7,972 bases of DNA from Acidobacteriota bacterium. GTDB taxonomy: Bacteria; Acidobacteriota; Blastocatellia; Pyrinomonadales; Pyrinomonadaceae. A model generated the notes under the pieces. The model searched no databases and was not told the origin of the DNA. It saw only the letters and a list, made by a program, of their open reading frames with translations. A program made the position numbers and the translations under genes. Every line of letters begins with the position of its first letter. Within the stretch, counting starts at the first letter, position 1. Of the stretch, positions 1 through 5,342 are shown one piece after another. The stretch lies in the NCBI GenBank assembly GCA_013140875.1, contig JABFSB010000187.1:1-7972 (forward strand). Direction: 5' to 3'.

Positions 1-520
1 CAAATGGCTTGAAAAGAATCACGATAAAAAGACGGAACTGATCGTCGGCTTTTACAAGATCGGCAGCGGTCGCAAGAGCATCATCTGGCCCGAAGCGGTC
101 GATCAGGCTTTGTGCTTCGGCTGGATTGACGGCATAAGAAAAAGCATCGACGGCGAAAGCTATTGCAATCGTTTTACGCCGCGAAAACCGGGAAGCAACT
201 GGAGCGCGATAAACATTAAAAAAGTAGAAGACCTGACCGCCGCCGGACTGATGCACGCGACCGGCATCGCGGCGTTCGAAAAGCGTTTAGAGCACCGATC
301 GCGCATTTATGCTTATGAAAACGAACCGGTCAAACTCTCTCCCGCGTTCGAAAAAATCTTCAAAAGCAACCAGCCCGCGTGGAAGTTCTTCACCACCCAG
401 GCCCCGTCCTACCAACGCGTAATGGTCCATTGGATAATGCGGGCGAAACAAGAAGAAACGCGGCTTCGACGACTGAATCAAACCATTGCCGCAAGTTCGG
501 AACAGAAACGAGTATCCTAG
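1..520 (+). CDS. YdeI/OmdA (OmpD-associated) family protein, 5'-truncated by the window
   Basis: The reading frame is open from base 2 to a TAG stop at 518-520, giving 172 visible residues. The true start lies upstream of the window. A TTG at 110 could be read as a start, but the 36 codons before it clearly belong to the protein (WLEKNHDKKTELIVGFYKIG, then WPEAVDQALCFGWIDG). The tryptophan-rich core, the FGWIDG motif and the following F-x-P-R-x-x-x-S-x-W-S stretch are typical of the YdeI/OmpD-associated family, whose members are about 190-200 residues, so little is missing. Some relatives are annotated as bacteriocin-protection proteins; the biochemical function is not settled and I infer none. 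The tail is basic and probably helical (RAKQEETRLRRLNQ). The stop abuts that of the convergent Panacea gene with no base between and no terminator. Confidence 0.85.
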   Translation, partial: KWLEKNHDKKTELIVGFYKIGSGRKSIIWPEAVDQALCFGWIDGIRKSIDGESYCNRFTPRKPGSNWSAINIKKVEDLTAAGLMHATGIAAFEKRLEHRSRIYAYENEPVKLSPAFEKIFKSNQPAWKFFTTQAPSYQRVMVHWIMRAKQEETRLRRLNQTIAASSEQKRVS

Positions 521-1309
521 TTAGTTCACTTTCAAAAGCGTTTCAGGCGGAAGCGTGTGAAAGAACTGCGCGTATTTATAAGCGATCGGCTCGTTCGGCC
601 GCGTGTCTTTGTAGGCCCGTTCGGTGTGTGAAAGTTCGCTTATCTCAGCGGCTCCCATTTCGCCGTAGTTGTCGAGGACCCAATCCAGGACCTTAACGTC
701 ACCATCATCCAGCAACTGAGAAGGCACGGCTGAGGCTTCGAAATGTTTCGTACGCTCCGCGATCGTCACGCAGCCCGATTCGATCAGATCTTCCAAAACG
801 TCCGCCGCCGGATCGGCCACCGGGCCGAACGGCCGGTTCAAATAAACGGAGCCCGACATTCCCACACCTCGAAGATAAAACGCCGTCATATCCGAGTAAA
901 ACAAAAGCTTATTTAGGTTCGTTTTATACACGTTCCGGCCTTTACTCAGGATGTATTCCATCATTGCGGCGAGCTTTTCGCCGGAAAAAGCCCTCTCGCC
1001 GCTGAAAACACTGACCTCGGGGCTTTTCTCGAGCGCCGGCTGTACCGCGGCGGCCGAATGGCCCACGGGCAAACTGTTCAACAGAATATGCTCCAGTTCC
1101 CTCACCTCTTCCCGCTGCGGCGAAGTAAATATCTCGCCCAGGTCCTCGACCAGCAGGTCGAATTTGCGATACAGCACGTCCGCCATGCCTTCCCTGATGC
1201 GATTTTGCGGCACGTCCAAACCGCGCTCGTCCTTCAAAAATCGTCGCACATCGCCCACAACTTTATCGATACTTCTAGCCGAGAGGTCAAAGACCAGATC
1301 GTTGTTCAT
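521..1309 (-). CDS. Panacea-domain (SocA-like, DUF4065) protein, putative antitoxin
   Basis: A 262-residue protein, ATG at 1309, TAA at 521. Residues ~112-235 match the Panacea/SocA-like domain: helix EKLAAMMEYILSKG (111-124), then NKLLFYSDMTAFYLRG (133-148), G-S-V-Y-L-N-R-P-F-G-P-V (153-164), a helix ending ESGCVTI (177-183), and C-terminal ISELSHTERAYKDT (223-236). These correspond to the family's K-L-L-Y/F-x-x-D, Y/L-P-Y/F-G-P-V and L-S-H motifs. Residues 1-80 are helical, charged and not a recognisable helix-turn-helix; 81-110 look like a linker. In studied cases (Caulobacter SocA, PanAT systems) the domain neutralises a toxin encoded next to it. Here the downstream gene is a convergent YdeI-family gene and the upstream gene is a divergent arsR, so no toxin partner is evident. 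There is no good Shine-Dalgarno before the ATG. The domain call is solid; the antitoxin role is inferred from the family. Confidence 0.8.
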   Translation of the reverse strand: MNNDLVFDLSARSIDKVVGDVRRFLKDERGLDVPQNRIREGMADVLYRKFDLLVEDLGEIFTSPQREEVRELEHILLNSLPVGHSAAAVQPALEKSPEVSVFSGERAFSGEKLAAMMEYILSKGRNVYKTNLNKLLFYSDMTAFYLRGVGMSGSVYLNRPFGPVADPAADVLEDLIESGCVTIAERTKHFEASAVPSQLLDDGDVKVLDWVLDNYGEMGAAEISELSHTERAYKDTRPNEPIAYKYAQFFHTLPPETLLKVN

Positions 1310-1351
1310 ATTTACTTGTGATTTTCAGAGTCGATTTCCAGCGCAACGCGT

Positions 1352-1380
1352 ATCCTAACCCATTCATTCACAACTGTAAA
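1352..1380 (-). promoter_or_regulatory. Candidate sigma-70-type promoter of the Panacea gene
   Basis: Read on the minus strand: -35 TTTACA (1375-1380), a 17-base spacer, and -10 TAGGAT (1352-1357). Transcription would start near 1345 and leave a leader of about 35 bases before the ATG at 1309. Both boxes deviate from consensus but the spacing is ideal. It could be chance in an A+T-rich gap. Confidence 0.45.
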
Positions 1381-1397
1381 CACATTTTTTTGCACAC

Positions 1398-1473
1398 TGC
1401 CAAGGCCCTCACGAAGCAAGGGCGATATAAGCGACGTCGAATGAATCGCCATCACTTCGTGCGGGCTTTGGCA
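1398..1473. repeat. Nested inverted-repeat (REP-like) element, copy 1
   Basis: The outer arms 1398-1416 and 1455-1473 (TGCCAAGGCCCTCACGAAG on the left) pair at 17 of 19 positions. An inner stem GGCGAT/ATCGCC (1421-1426 with 1445-1450) encloses a loop centred on the palindrome CGACGTCG (1432-1439). The element lies between the divergent Panacea and arsR promoters. Its internal sequence resembles the hairpin at 7878-7938, so both are probably diverged members of one genomic repeat family. No reading frame in it looks coding. Confidence 0.7.
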
Positions 1474-1487
1474 CCGCTATCGTGCAT

Positions 1488-1530
1488 CTCTCTGTGTCCT
1501 CTTTGCTCTTTGTGGCAAAATCTTTATGAA
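1488..1530. repeat. T-rich repeat fragment resembling one arm of the 4410-4479 repeat
   Basis: This stretch reads CTCTGTGTCCTCTTTGCTC followed by TTTGTGGC. It shares the TCTTTGCTC-x-TTTG-x-GG pattern with the left arm of the inverted repeat at 4410-4440 (TCTTTGCTCCTTTGCGGG). Such low-complexity pieces recur in intergenic regions of many environmental bacteria and give spurious short ORFs. Similarity is by eye over about 20-25 bases. Confidence 0.4.
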
Positions 1531-1538
1531 TTTTAGTA

Positions 1539-1567
1539 TTGACTTAATTAAGTACATACTTTATTAT
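1539..1567 (+). promoter_or_regulatory. Strong promoter of the arsR operon, possibly leaderless
   Basis: The -35 box is TTGACT (1539-1544) and the -10 box is TATTAT (1562-1567), separated by exactly 17 bases; each box is one base from consensus. Transcription would begin 6-9 bases past the -10, at 1573-1576, and the arsR ATG is at 1575. No Shine-Dalgarno-like sequence precedes that ATG (the preceding bases are TTATACAAACC). The simplest reading is a leaderless or nearly leaderless arsR mRNA. Confidence 0.75.
1545..1566. promoter_or_regulatory. Putative ArsR operator overlapping the promoter spacer and -10
   Basis: An inverted repeat with arms TAATTAAGTA (1545-1554) and TACTTTATTA (1557-1566) around a CA centre pairs at 9 of 10 positions. 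It fills the spacer and five of the six -10 bases, where a bound dimeric winged-helix repressor would block RNA polymerase. The match to ArsR-type operators (A+T-rich dyads about 20 bases long) and the position support autorepression; binding itself is inferred. Confidence 0.65.
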
Positions 1568-1574
1568 ACAAACC

Positions 1575-1901
1575 ATGGACACTTTCCTCGCACTGGCGGA
1601 GCCGAATCGCCGGAAGATCATGGAAATGCTTGCGGCAAGCGGAAACCTCTCTGCCACAGACATTTACAAGCGATTCAAGTCCACGCCGCCGGCGATTTCA
1701 CAGCACTTGAAAGTGCTCCGCGAAGCGAATCTCGTCCGCGTTGAAAAACGCGCTCAAAAGCGTATCTATTACGTAAACCCCGAACCTATGGAAGAACTAG
1801 AAAGATGGATCCGGCATTTTACTGCCCGGACTGAAAAAACTTATCAAGCCCTCGACAAAGTGCTTGAACGGATGAAGGCGGAGTCCGAACCACCTGCGTG
1901 A
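1575..1901 (+). CDS. ArsR-family winged-helix transcriptional regulator
   Basis: A 108-residue protein, typical for small ArsR/SmtB repressors. The N-terminus MDTFLALAEPNRRKIMEMLA (1-20) is the classic first helix of the SRPBCC-associated ArsR group, which fixes the start at 1575. The helix-turn-helix spans about residues 26-54, with recognition helix PPAISQHLKVLREANLV (38-54). The wing is VRVEKRAQKRIYYVNPEPM (54-72), followed by a dimerisation helix to about 100. It has no cysteine, so it lacks the metal-binding Cys sites of arsenic or cadmium sensors; what it senses is unknown. It is first in an operon with SRPBCC and VOC genes, a common pairing in which the ArsR protein controls the SRPBCC gene. 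It probably represses itself through the dyad at 1545-1566. The next gene starts 98 bases downstream. Confidence 0.93.
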   Translation: MDTFLALAEPNRRKIMEMLAASGNLSATDIYKRFKSTPPAISQHLKVLREANLVRVEKRAQKRIYYVNPEPMEELERWIRHFTARTEKTYQALDKVLERMKAESEPPA

Positions 1902-1999
1902 GCAACCGGAACCGGTATTACGTCCAAATGCACACTCGTTGAAACTCGCTTTTGCTACTTGAGGAAGATGCATTAATAAAATAAAAAAGGAGAGAAATC
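1902..1999 (+). other. arsR-SRPBCC intergenic spacer with a weak internal promoter candidate and a clear ribosome binding site
   Basis: The spacer ends in AAGGAG (1987-1992), seven bases before the ATG at 2000, a near-ideal Shine-Dalgarno that fixes the SRPBCC start. TTGCTA (1952-1957) and TAATAA (1974-1979), 16 bases apart, could be a weak second promoter. The ArsR dyad is not repeated here. There is no terminator-like hairpin after arsR, so cotranscription is likely. Confidence 0.5.
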
Positions 2000-2500
2000 A
2001 TGGCAAATAAAACATTAGTTACGGCAGAACCAAATAAACAGGAACTCACCATCACTCGCGAATTCGACGCTCCGCGCGAACTTGTATTCAGAGCTCATGT
2101 CGAACCAGAGCTTTACGTCCAATGGGTCGGGCCGAACGATCTCGAGATGTCGATTCAAAAACTCGACGCGGTCGACGGCGGGACGTTTGAGTTCACCCAC
2201 AAACGCGGCGGCCACAGCTATCGCTTTTTCGGCTCATATCACGAAGTTCTCAAACCCGAACGCATTATCGGCACGTTCGAGTTCGACGGCCTGCCCGAAC
2301 GCGGCCACGTCATTTTGGGCAAAACCAGTTTTGAAGAACTTCCAGGCAATCGTTGTCGTCTCGTACATCAATCGGTCTTCTTCTCGGTCGATGACCGCGA
2401 CGGCATGGTCCAGTCCGGAATGGAACGCGGCGTTGCCGAAGGCTATAACAAGCTCGATACTCTGTTGGAGAAACAAGTCGGCAGCACGGCATCGGCCTAG
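2000..2500 (+). CDS. SRPBCC (START/Bet v1-like) protein, AHSA1 group
   Basis: A 166-residue protein of usual length for the AHSA1-like SRPBCC group. Visible family landmarks are ITREFDAPRELVFRAHVEPE (18-37), W42-V-G-P (typical W-x-G-P), GGTFEFTHKRGGHSYRFFGS (60-79), the H-E-V-L-K-P-E-R-I-I-G-T-F-E-F sequence (81-95), and the C-terminal helix GMERGVAEGYNKLDTLLEK (140-158), which closes the hydrophobic cavity in this fold. Members bind small hydrophobic ligands or act as stress-linked helper proteins, but substrates are rarely known and none can be read here. It has no signal peptide and is expected in the cytoplasm. It follows an ArsR gene and precedes a VOC gene, the usual company of these proteins. 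Fold confidence is high; biochemical role unknown. Confidence 0.9.
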   Translation: MANKTLVTAEPNKQELTITREFDAPRELVFRAHVEPELYVQWVGPNDLEMSIQKLDAVDGGTFEFTHKRGGHSYRFFGSYHEVLKPERIIGTFEFDGLPERGHVILGKTSFEELPGNRCRLVHQSVFFSVDDRDGMVQSGMERGVAEGYNKLDTLLEKQVGSTASA

Positions 2501-2520
2501 CACAATAGTAGTTTTAAAGA

Positions 2521-2524
2521 GGAG
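2521..2524 (+). promoter_or_regulatory. Shine-Dalgarno that decides the VOC gene start
   Basis: AGAGGAG (2518-2524) ends seven bases before the ATG at 2532. The same frame stays open upstream to 2082 inside the SRPBCC gene. This site, together with the canonical VOC N-terminus MQKITPFLMF, shows that translation starts at 2532. Confidence 0.85.
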
Positions 2525-2531
2525 ATCGGTT

Positions 2532-2987
2532 ATGCAGAAAATCACACCTTTTCTTATGTTCAACAATCAGGCTGGTGAGGCGATGGAATTTTACGCGTCG
2601 ATCTTTCCCAACTCGAAAATCGTTTCTACAATGCCCGCCCCCGACGGCAGCGTCGCGGCCGGCAGCTTTGAGTTGGATGGCGCGCGGTTTAATTGCTATA
2701 ACGCCGGGCCGCACCCGAACTTTGTCTTTTCGCAAGGCGTGTCGTTTATGATCTATGCCGAGACGCAAGACGAGATCGACCATTATTACAATAAGTTGAG
2801 CGAGGGCGGCGAACAACTGCCCTGCGGTTGGCTCGCCGATAAGTTCGGCCTCTCATGGCAAGTCACACCGCCCGTGCTAATGCAGCTTATCAGCGGAGCC
2901 GACCGCGAAAAAGCCGAACGCGTAACGCAGGCAATGTTCAAAATGACAAAGATCATCATCGCCGACCTCGAAGCCGCTGCCCGCTAA
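2532..2987 (+). CDS. VOC-family protein, PhnB-like ('3-demethylubiquinone-9 3-methyltransferase' domain)
   Basis: A 151-residue protein with the landmarks of the PhnB-like VOC group: ITPFLMFNNQAGEAMEFYAS (4-23), I-F-P-N-S-K-I (24-30), GSFELDGARFNCYNAGP (44-60), FVFSQGVSFMIYAETQDEID (64-83), and the strongly conserved CGWLADKFGLSWQVTP (98-113), closing with AMFKMTKIIIADLE (134-147). The fold is paired beta-alpha-beta-beta-beta modules. Despite the database name, these proteins are not shown to be methyltransferases, and no metal triad can be assigned with confidence. The gene starts 31 bases after the SRPBCC stop, with its own Shine-Dalgarno, so it is probably cotranscribed. Relatives are often found with ArsR and SRPBCC genes; a role in handling a small toxic or hydrophobic molecule is only a guess. 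Confidence 0.9.
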   Translation: MQKITPFLMFNNQAGEAMEFYASIFPNSKIVSTMPAPDGSVAAGSFELDGARFNCYNAGPHPNFVFSQGVSFMIYAETQDEIDHYYNKLSEGGEQLPCGWLADKFGLSWQVTPPVLMQLISGADREKAERVTQAMFKMTKIIIADLEAAAR

Positions 2988-3010
2988 AGATCATTCATGA
3001 GGCACGCTCA

Positions 3011-3394
3011 ATGAAGATATTGAAAGGAATACTTGCAATACTTGTAGGTTTTATTTTTATCGGTGTCACACACAACGGCACGGATTTTATATTGGAATCG
3101 CTCGGCATTTTCACGCCGCCGCTGACTGTCAGATTCGATACGACCTGGATGGTGATAACGGCGATCATTTACCGCAATCTGTTCATGATCGCGGCAGGTT
3201 ATCTGACGGCGATGCTCGCACCCGCGCCAAAAATGCGTTATGTCGTCATTTTGGGTGTTATCGGAACTCTTTTCGGCATCGGCGGAGTTTTCGTAAACAT
3301 GAAATACGATCTCGCTCCGATGTGGTATCCGGTTCTGTTGGTGTTATTAGGGTTCCCGAGCCTATACCTTGGCGCGAAATTAAAGACCGGGTAG
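3011..3394 (+). CDS. Small four-helix membrane protein of unknown function
   Basis: I do not recognise a family. The 127-residue protein has four hydrophobic segments: about residues 3-20, 46-70 (interrupted by R55), 76-96 and 103-122. The loop between the first two (21-45) is polar, with HNGTDF and a PPLTVRFDTTW stretch. The ATG at 3011 is preceded by GAGG (2999-3002) with eight bases' spacing, and MKILKGILAILVGFIFIG is a natural membrane-protein start, so the longer open frame reaching back to 2855 inside the VOC gene is not used. It begins 23 bases after the VOC stop and is probably the last gene of the arsR operon. It ends 32 bases from the convergent etfA stop. It could be a small integral membrane partner of the operon or merely cotranscribed. 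Confidence 0.75.
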   Translation: MKILKGILAILVGFIFIGVTHNGTDFILESLGIFTPPLTVRFDTTWMVITAIIYRNLFMIAAGYLTAMLAPAPKMRYVVILGVIGTLFGIGGVFVNMKYDLAPMWYPVLLVLLGFPSLYLGAKLKTG

Positions 3395-3426
3395 ACGGGA
3401 TAATGGTTACGAAATGGCCGTCCCGC

Positions 3427-4395
3427 TCAGCCTTTGACTTTTTTGATCTCTTCGATCATCACGGGGACAGCCTCGAAAAGGTCGCCGACGATGCCGTAAT
3501 CGGCAATATCGAAGATCGGTGCCTCGGCGTCTTTGTTCACCGCGACTATGGTGTTGGCATTTTTCATGCCGACGATATGCTGGATAGCACCGGAAATGCC
3601 GAGCGCGATATACACCTTCGGAGCAACCGTCTGCCCCGAAGAACCGATCTGGCGGTCGATCGGCAGCCATTCGCTGTCGCAGATCGGACGCGAAGCCGCG
3701 AGGTCGGCACCGAGGGCATCAGCTAATTGCTGGGCAATAGCAATATTCTCCTGCGATTTGATCCCGCGGCCGACGGCAACAATGATCTCACTCTTAGTGA
3801 GATCGACCGACGCTTTGGCTTCCTGAAACGGATCCTCCGGCGTCATTCTGAGATCTTTGAGAACTACATCCATTGATTCGATAGCTGCACTGCCTTTCGC
3901 TGCGTTATCTCCACGAAACGCTCCTGACTGGAAGGTGATGAAGTACGGAGCCTCGCCGCCGACCGTGACATCGGCATCGAGCTTTCCAAGGAAAATGCGG
4001 CGGGTGAGAATCAGCTTGCCGCCGTCTGCTTTATATCGTATGCAGTCGCCGACGACTTCTCTTCCAAGCCGAGCCGCAACCTTAGGCGCAAAATCGCGGA
4101 CTTGATACGTGTGCGACATCACCACGTACTGCGGATTCGTCGCCTTGATCACCTGCTCCCACGCATCGGCATAACCGTCCGGCGTGTAGGTGCCCAGTTT
4201 ATCGCTCTTGGCGACGATCACTTTCTCCAGATCGTACTGCCCGATCTCTTGGGCTAGTGCACAGTCCTTATCGCAGGCAATGACCGCCGAAACCTTCAGC
4301 CCGAGGTCCTTGCCGATCGATTGAGCAGCCGTGATCGCTTCAAGTGAGGTTTTGTTCAGGACGCAGTTTTTGTGTTCTATGAAAACGAGGATCAT
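3427..4395 (-). CDS. etfA: Electron transfer flavoprotein, alpha subunit
   Basis: A 322-residue protein (ATG at 4395, TGA at 3427), normal for EtfA. The N-terminal domain begins MILVFIEHKN. The C-terminal FAD-binding domain carries V-A-V-G-R-G (207-211), SRPICDSEWLPIDRQIG (235-251) with R236 and R248 in flavin-contact positions, SSGQTVAPKVYIALGISGAI (252-271), I-Q-H-I-V-G-M (271-277), I-V-A-V-N (283-287), and F-D-I-A-D-Y-G-I-V-G-D (295-305). This matches the EtfA signature. With EtfB it forms the FAD/AMP heterodimer that takes electrons from acyl-CoA and other dehydrogenases, usually passing them to ETF:quinone oxidoreductase. The frame stays open upstream to a TTG at 4464, but that would encode an SRKGAKTQRRSKRR leader made only of the intergenic repeat, so the ATG is preferred. 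It follows etfB by 85 bases. Confidence 0.96.
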   Translation of the reverse strand: MILVFIEHKNCVLNKTSLEAITAAQSIGKDLGLKVSAVIACDKDCALAQEIGQYDLEKVIVAKSDKLGTYTPDGYADAWEQVIKATNPQYVVMSHTYQVRDFAPKVAARLGREVVGDCIRYKADGGKLILTRRIFLGKLDADVTVGGEAPYFITFQSGAFRGDNAAKGSAAIESMDVVLKDLRMTPEDPFQEAKASVDLTKSEIIVAVGRGIKSQENIAIAQQLADALGADLAASRPICDSEWLPIDRQIGSSGQTVAPKVYIALGISGAIQHIVGMKNANTIVAVNKDAEAPIFDIADYGIVGDLFEAVPVMIEEIKKVKG

Positions 4396-4409
4396 ATTTC
4401 TTCTTTTGC

Positions 4410-4479
4410 TTCTTCTTTGCGTCTTTGCTCCTTTGCGGGAGAAGAATTTCCCGCGAAGCCGCAAAGTCGCAAAGAAGAA
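4410..4479. repeat. 'SRKGAKTQR'-type intergenic inverted repeat between etfB and etfA
   Basis: The arms 4410-4440 and 4449-4479 are inverted repeats matching at 27 of 31 positions around an 8-base centre (GAAGAATT). Read through, it gives S-R-K-G-A-K-T-Q-R-R on one strand and S-R-K-V-A-K-K-K on the other, a signature seen in many spurious ORFs of environmental bacteria. It sits inside the etfB-etfA operon, directly before the etfA start. It would form a strong hairpin in the mRNA but lacks a clean T-tract, so it need not terminate transcription. Confidence 0.8.
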
Positions 4480-4480
4480 A

Positions 4481-5257
4481 CTACAAAACTCTGACTTCAG
4501 TTCGGAGCTTCTCGACTAGCTCAGCCGCTCCTCTCTTCGCATCCCCGCCGCCGAGCATTTGCGTCTGCTTCGTTTTCAGCGGCATGTATACTTTCTGGAT
4601 CGTCTGGCCGCTGGCAAATTCGCCGATTGACGGCGTCACATCCGCGATCTCTTTTTTCTTCGCCGCCATGATGCCTTTGAGCGAAGCGTAGCGGATCTGC
4701 GAGATGCCCGATTGGATCGTAAGCAACGCGGGAAGCTGATACGTAAACCACTGATACCAGCCGCTCTCAAGTTCGCGTTTCAACCTGACCGAACCTTCGA
4801 GCTTGGAACGGTCTACCTCGATCACGAGTGTCGCGTGCGGAATTCCGAGAAGCTCGGCCAGGATGACTCCGGTCTGTCCGAAACTAGCGTCATCCGACTG
4901 GAGCCCGCTAAAGACCATATCGGCATTCTCACTGCGGATAGCATCCGCTATCGCTGAGGCGATCTGGTAAGGCGAAAGCTTTTTGGAATCGTCCACTACA
5001 ACGTGGATCGCCCGGTTGGCACCACGAGCCAGGGCATCTTTGATAACCGTCTTTGCCGATTGAGGCCCGAGCGAGCAGACGACTACTTCGCCTTCGCCTT
5101 TGGCCTCCTTCATCCGAAGGGCTTCCTCAAGGGCATAACCGTCCGATTCGTTCGTCTGCTGGGCCACGTCCGCGTCGTTGATCCATTTCTCATCGGCGCT
5201 GATACGCAAAACCGCATCTTTGTTGGCCACCTGTTTCATCAAAACTATGATTTTCAT
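4481..5257 (-). CDS. etfB: Electron transfer flavoprotein, beta subunit
   Basis: A 258-residue protein (ATG at 5257, TAG at 4481), normal for EtfB. The start MKIIVLMKQVANKDAVLRIS (1-20) is characteristic. N36-E37 and ALEEALRMKE (42-51) form the usual N-x-x-D/E...A-L-E-E-A-L-R block, and CSLGPQSAKTVIKDALARGA (61-80) is the AMP-binding region. SGLQSDDASFGQTGVILAEL (117-136) matches the family's G-x-Q-x-x-D-x-x-x-x-Q-x-G loop. QLPALLTIQSGISQIRYASL (174-193) then I-M-A-A-K-K-K (196-202) is the EtfB signature. Two places differ from common EtfB proteins: GLQSDD replaces the usual G-K-Q-A-I-D, and SQIRY replaces N-x-P-R-Y. It is the upstream partner of etfA and starts just past the fabF terminator. 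No good Shine-Dalgarno precedes the ATG. No acyl-CoA dehydrogenase or ETF:quinone oxidoreductase gene is in view. Confidence 0.95.
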   Translation of the reverse strand: MKIIVLMKQVANKDAVLRISADEKWINDADVAQQTNESDGYALEEALRMKEAKGEGEVVVCSLGPQSAKTVIKDALARGANRAIHVVVDDSKKLSPYQIASAIADAIRSENADMVFSGLQSDDASFGQTGVILAELLGIPHATLVIEVDRSKLEGSVRLKRELESGWYQWFTYQLPALLTIQSGISQIRYASLKGIMAAKKKEIADVTPSIGEFASGQTIQKVYMPLKTKQTQMLGGGDAKRGAAELVEKLRTEVRVL

Positions 5258-5294
5258 ATGATCTAAAAAATGAAGGGGTATTCATTCAGAGAAT

Positions 5295-5338
5295 ACAATA
5301 AAGAGCGTTTCAAGCTCAAATTGGTTGAAACGCTCTTT
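5295..5338 (-). terminator. Rho-independent-type terminator of the fab cluster
   Basis: A perfect 14-bp stem, AAAGAGCGTTTCAA (5300-5313) with TTGAAACGCTCTTT (5325-5338), encloses an 11-base loop. On the minus strand it begins five bases past the fabF stop, and the stem runs into ATTGTATT, a moderately T-rich tail. It separates fabF from etfB, which suggests that etfBA has its own promoter or depends on readthrough. The plus-strand tail (TTAAAT) is weaker, and no plus-strand gene ends here. Confidence 0.8.
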
Positions 5339-5342
5339 TAAA

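Noticed and set aside
1318..1536. 72-residue plus-strand ORF that might be a toxin for the Panacea gene
   Set aside because: It runs through the nested hairpin and the T-rich repeat, has no ribosome binding site and no toxin-like features.
2082..2531. 150-codon in-frame extension upstream of the VOC gene
   Set aside because: It lies in another frame of the SRPBCC gene, is low in conserved character, and the VOC start at 2532 has its own Shine-Dalgarno and canonical N-terminus.
3395..3426. Possible bidirectional terminator between the membrane-protein gene and etfA
   Set aside because: Only 5-bp pairings (for example CGGGA with TCCCG) around a long loop and no T-tract are visible.
4396..4464. 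N-terminal extension of EtfA from a TTG codon
   Set aside because: It is encoded only by the intergenic inverted repeat; MILVFIEHKN at 4395 is the normal EtfA start.
5258..5300. Promoter for etfB just after the fabF terminator
   Set aside because: TTGAAA in the terminator stem could be a -35, but no acceptable -10 lies 16-18 bases downstream.
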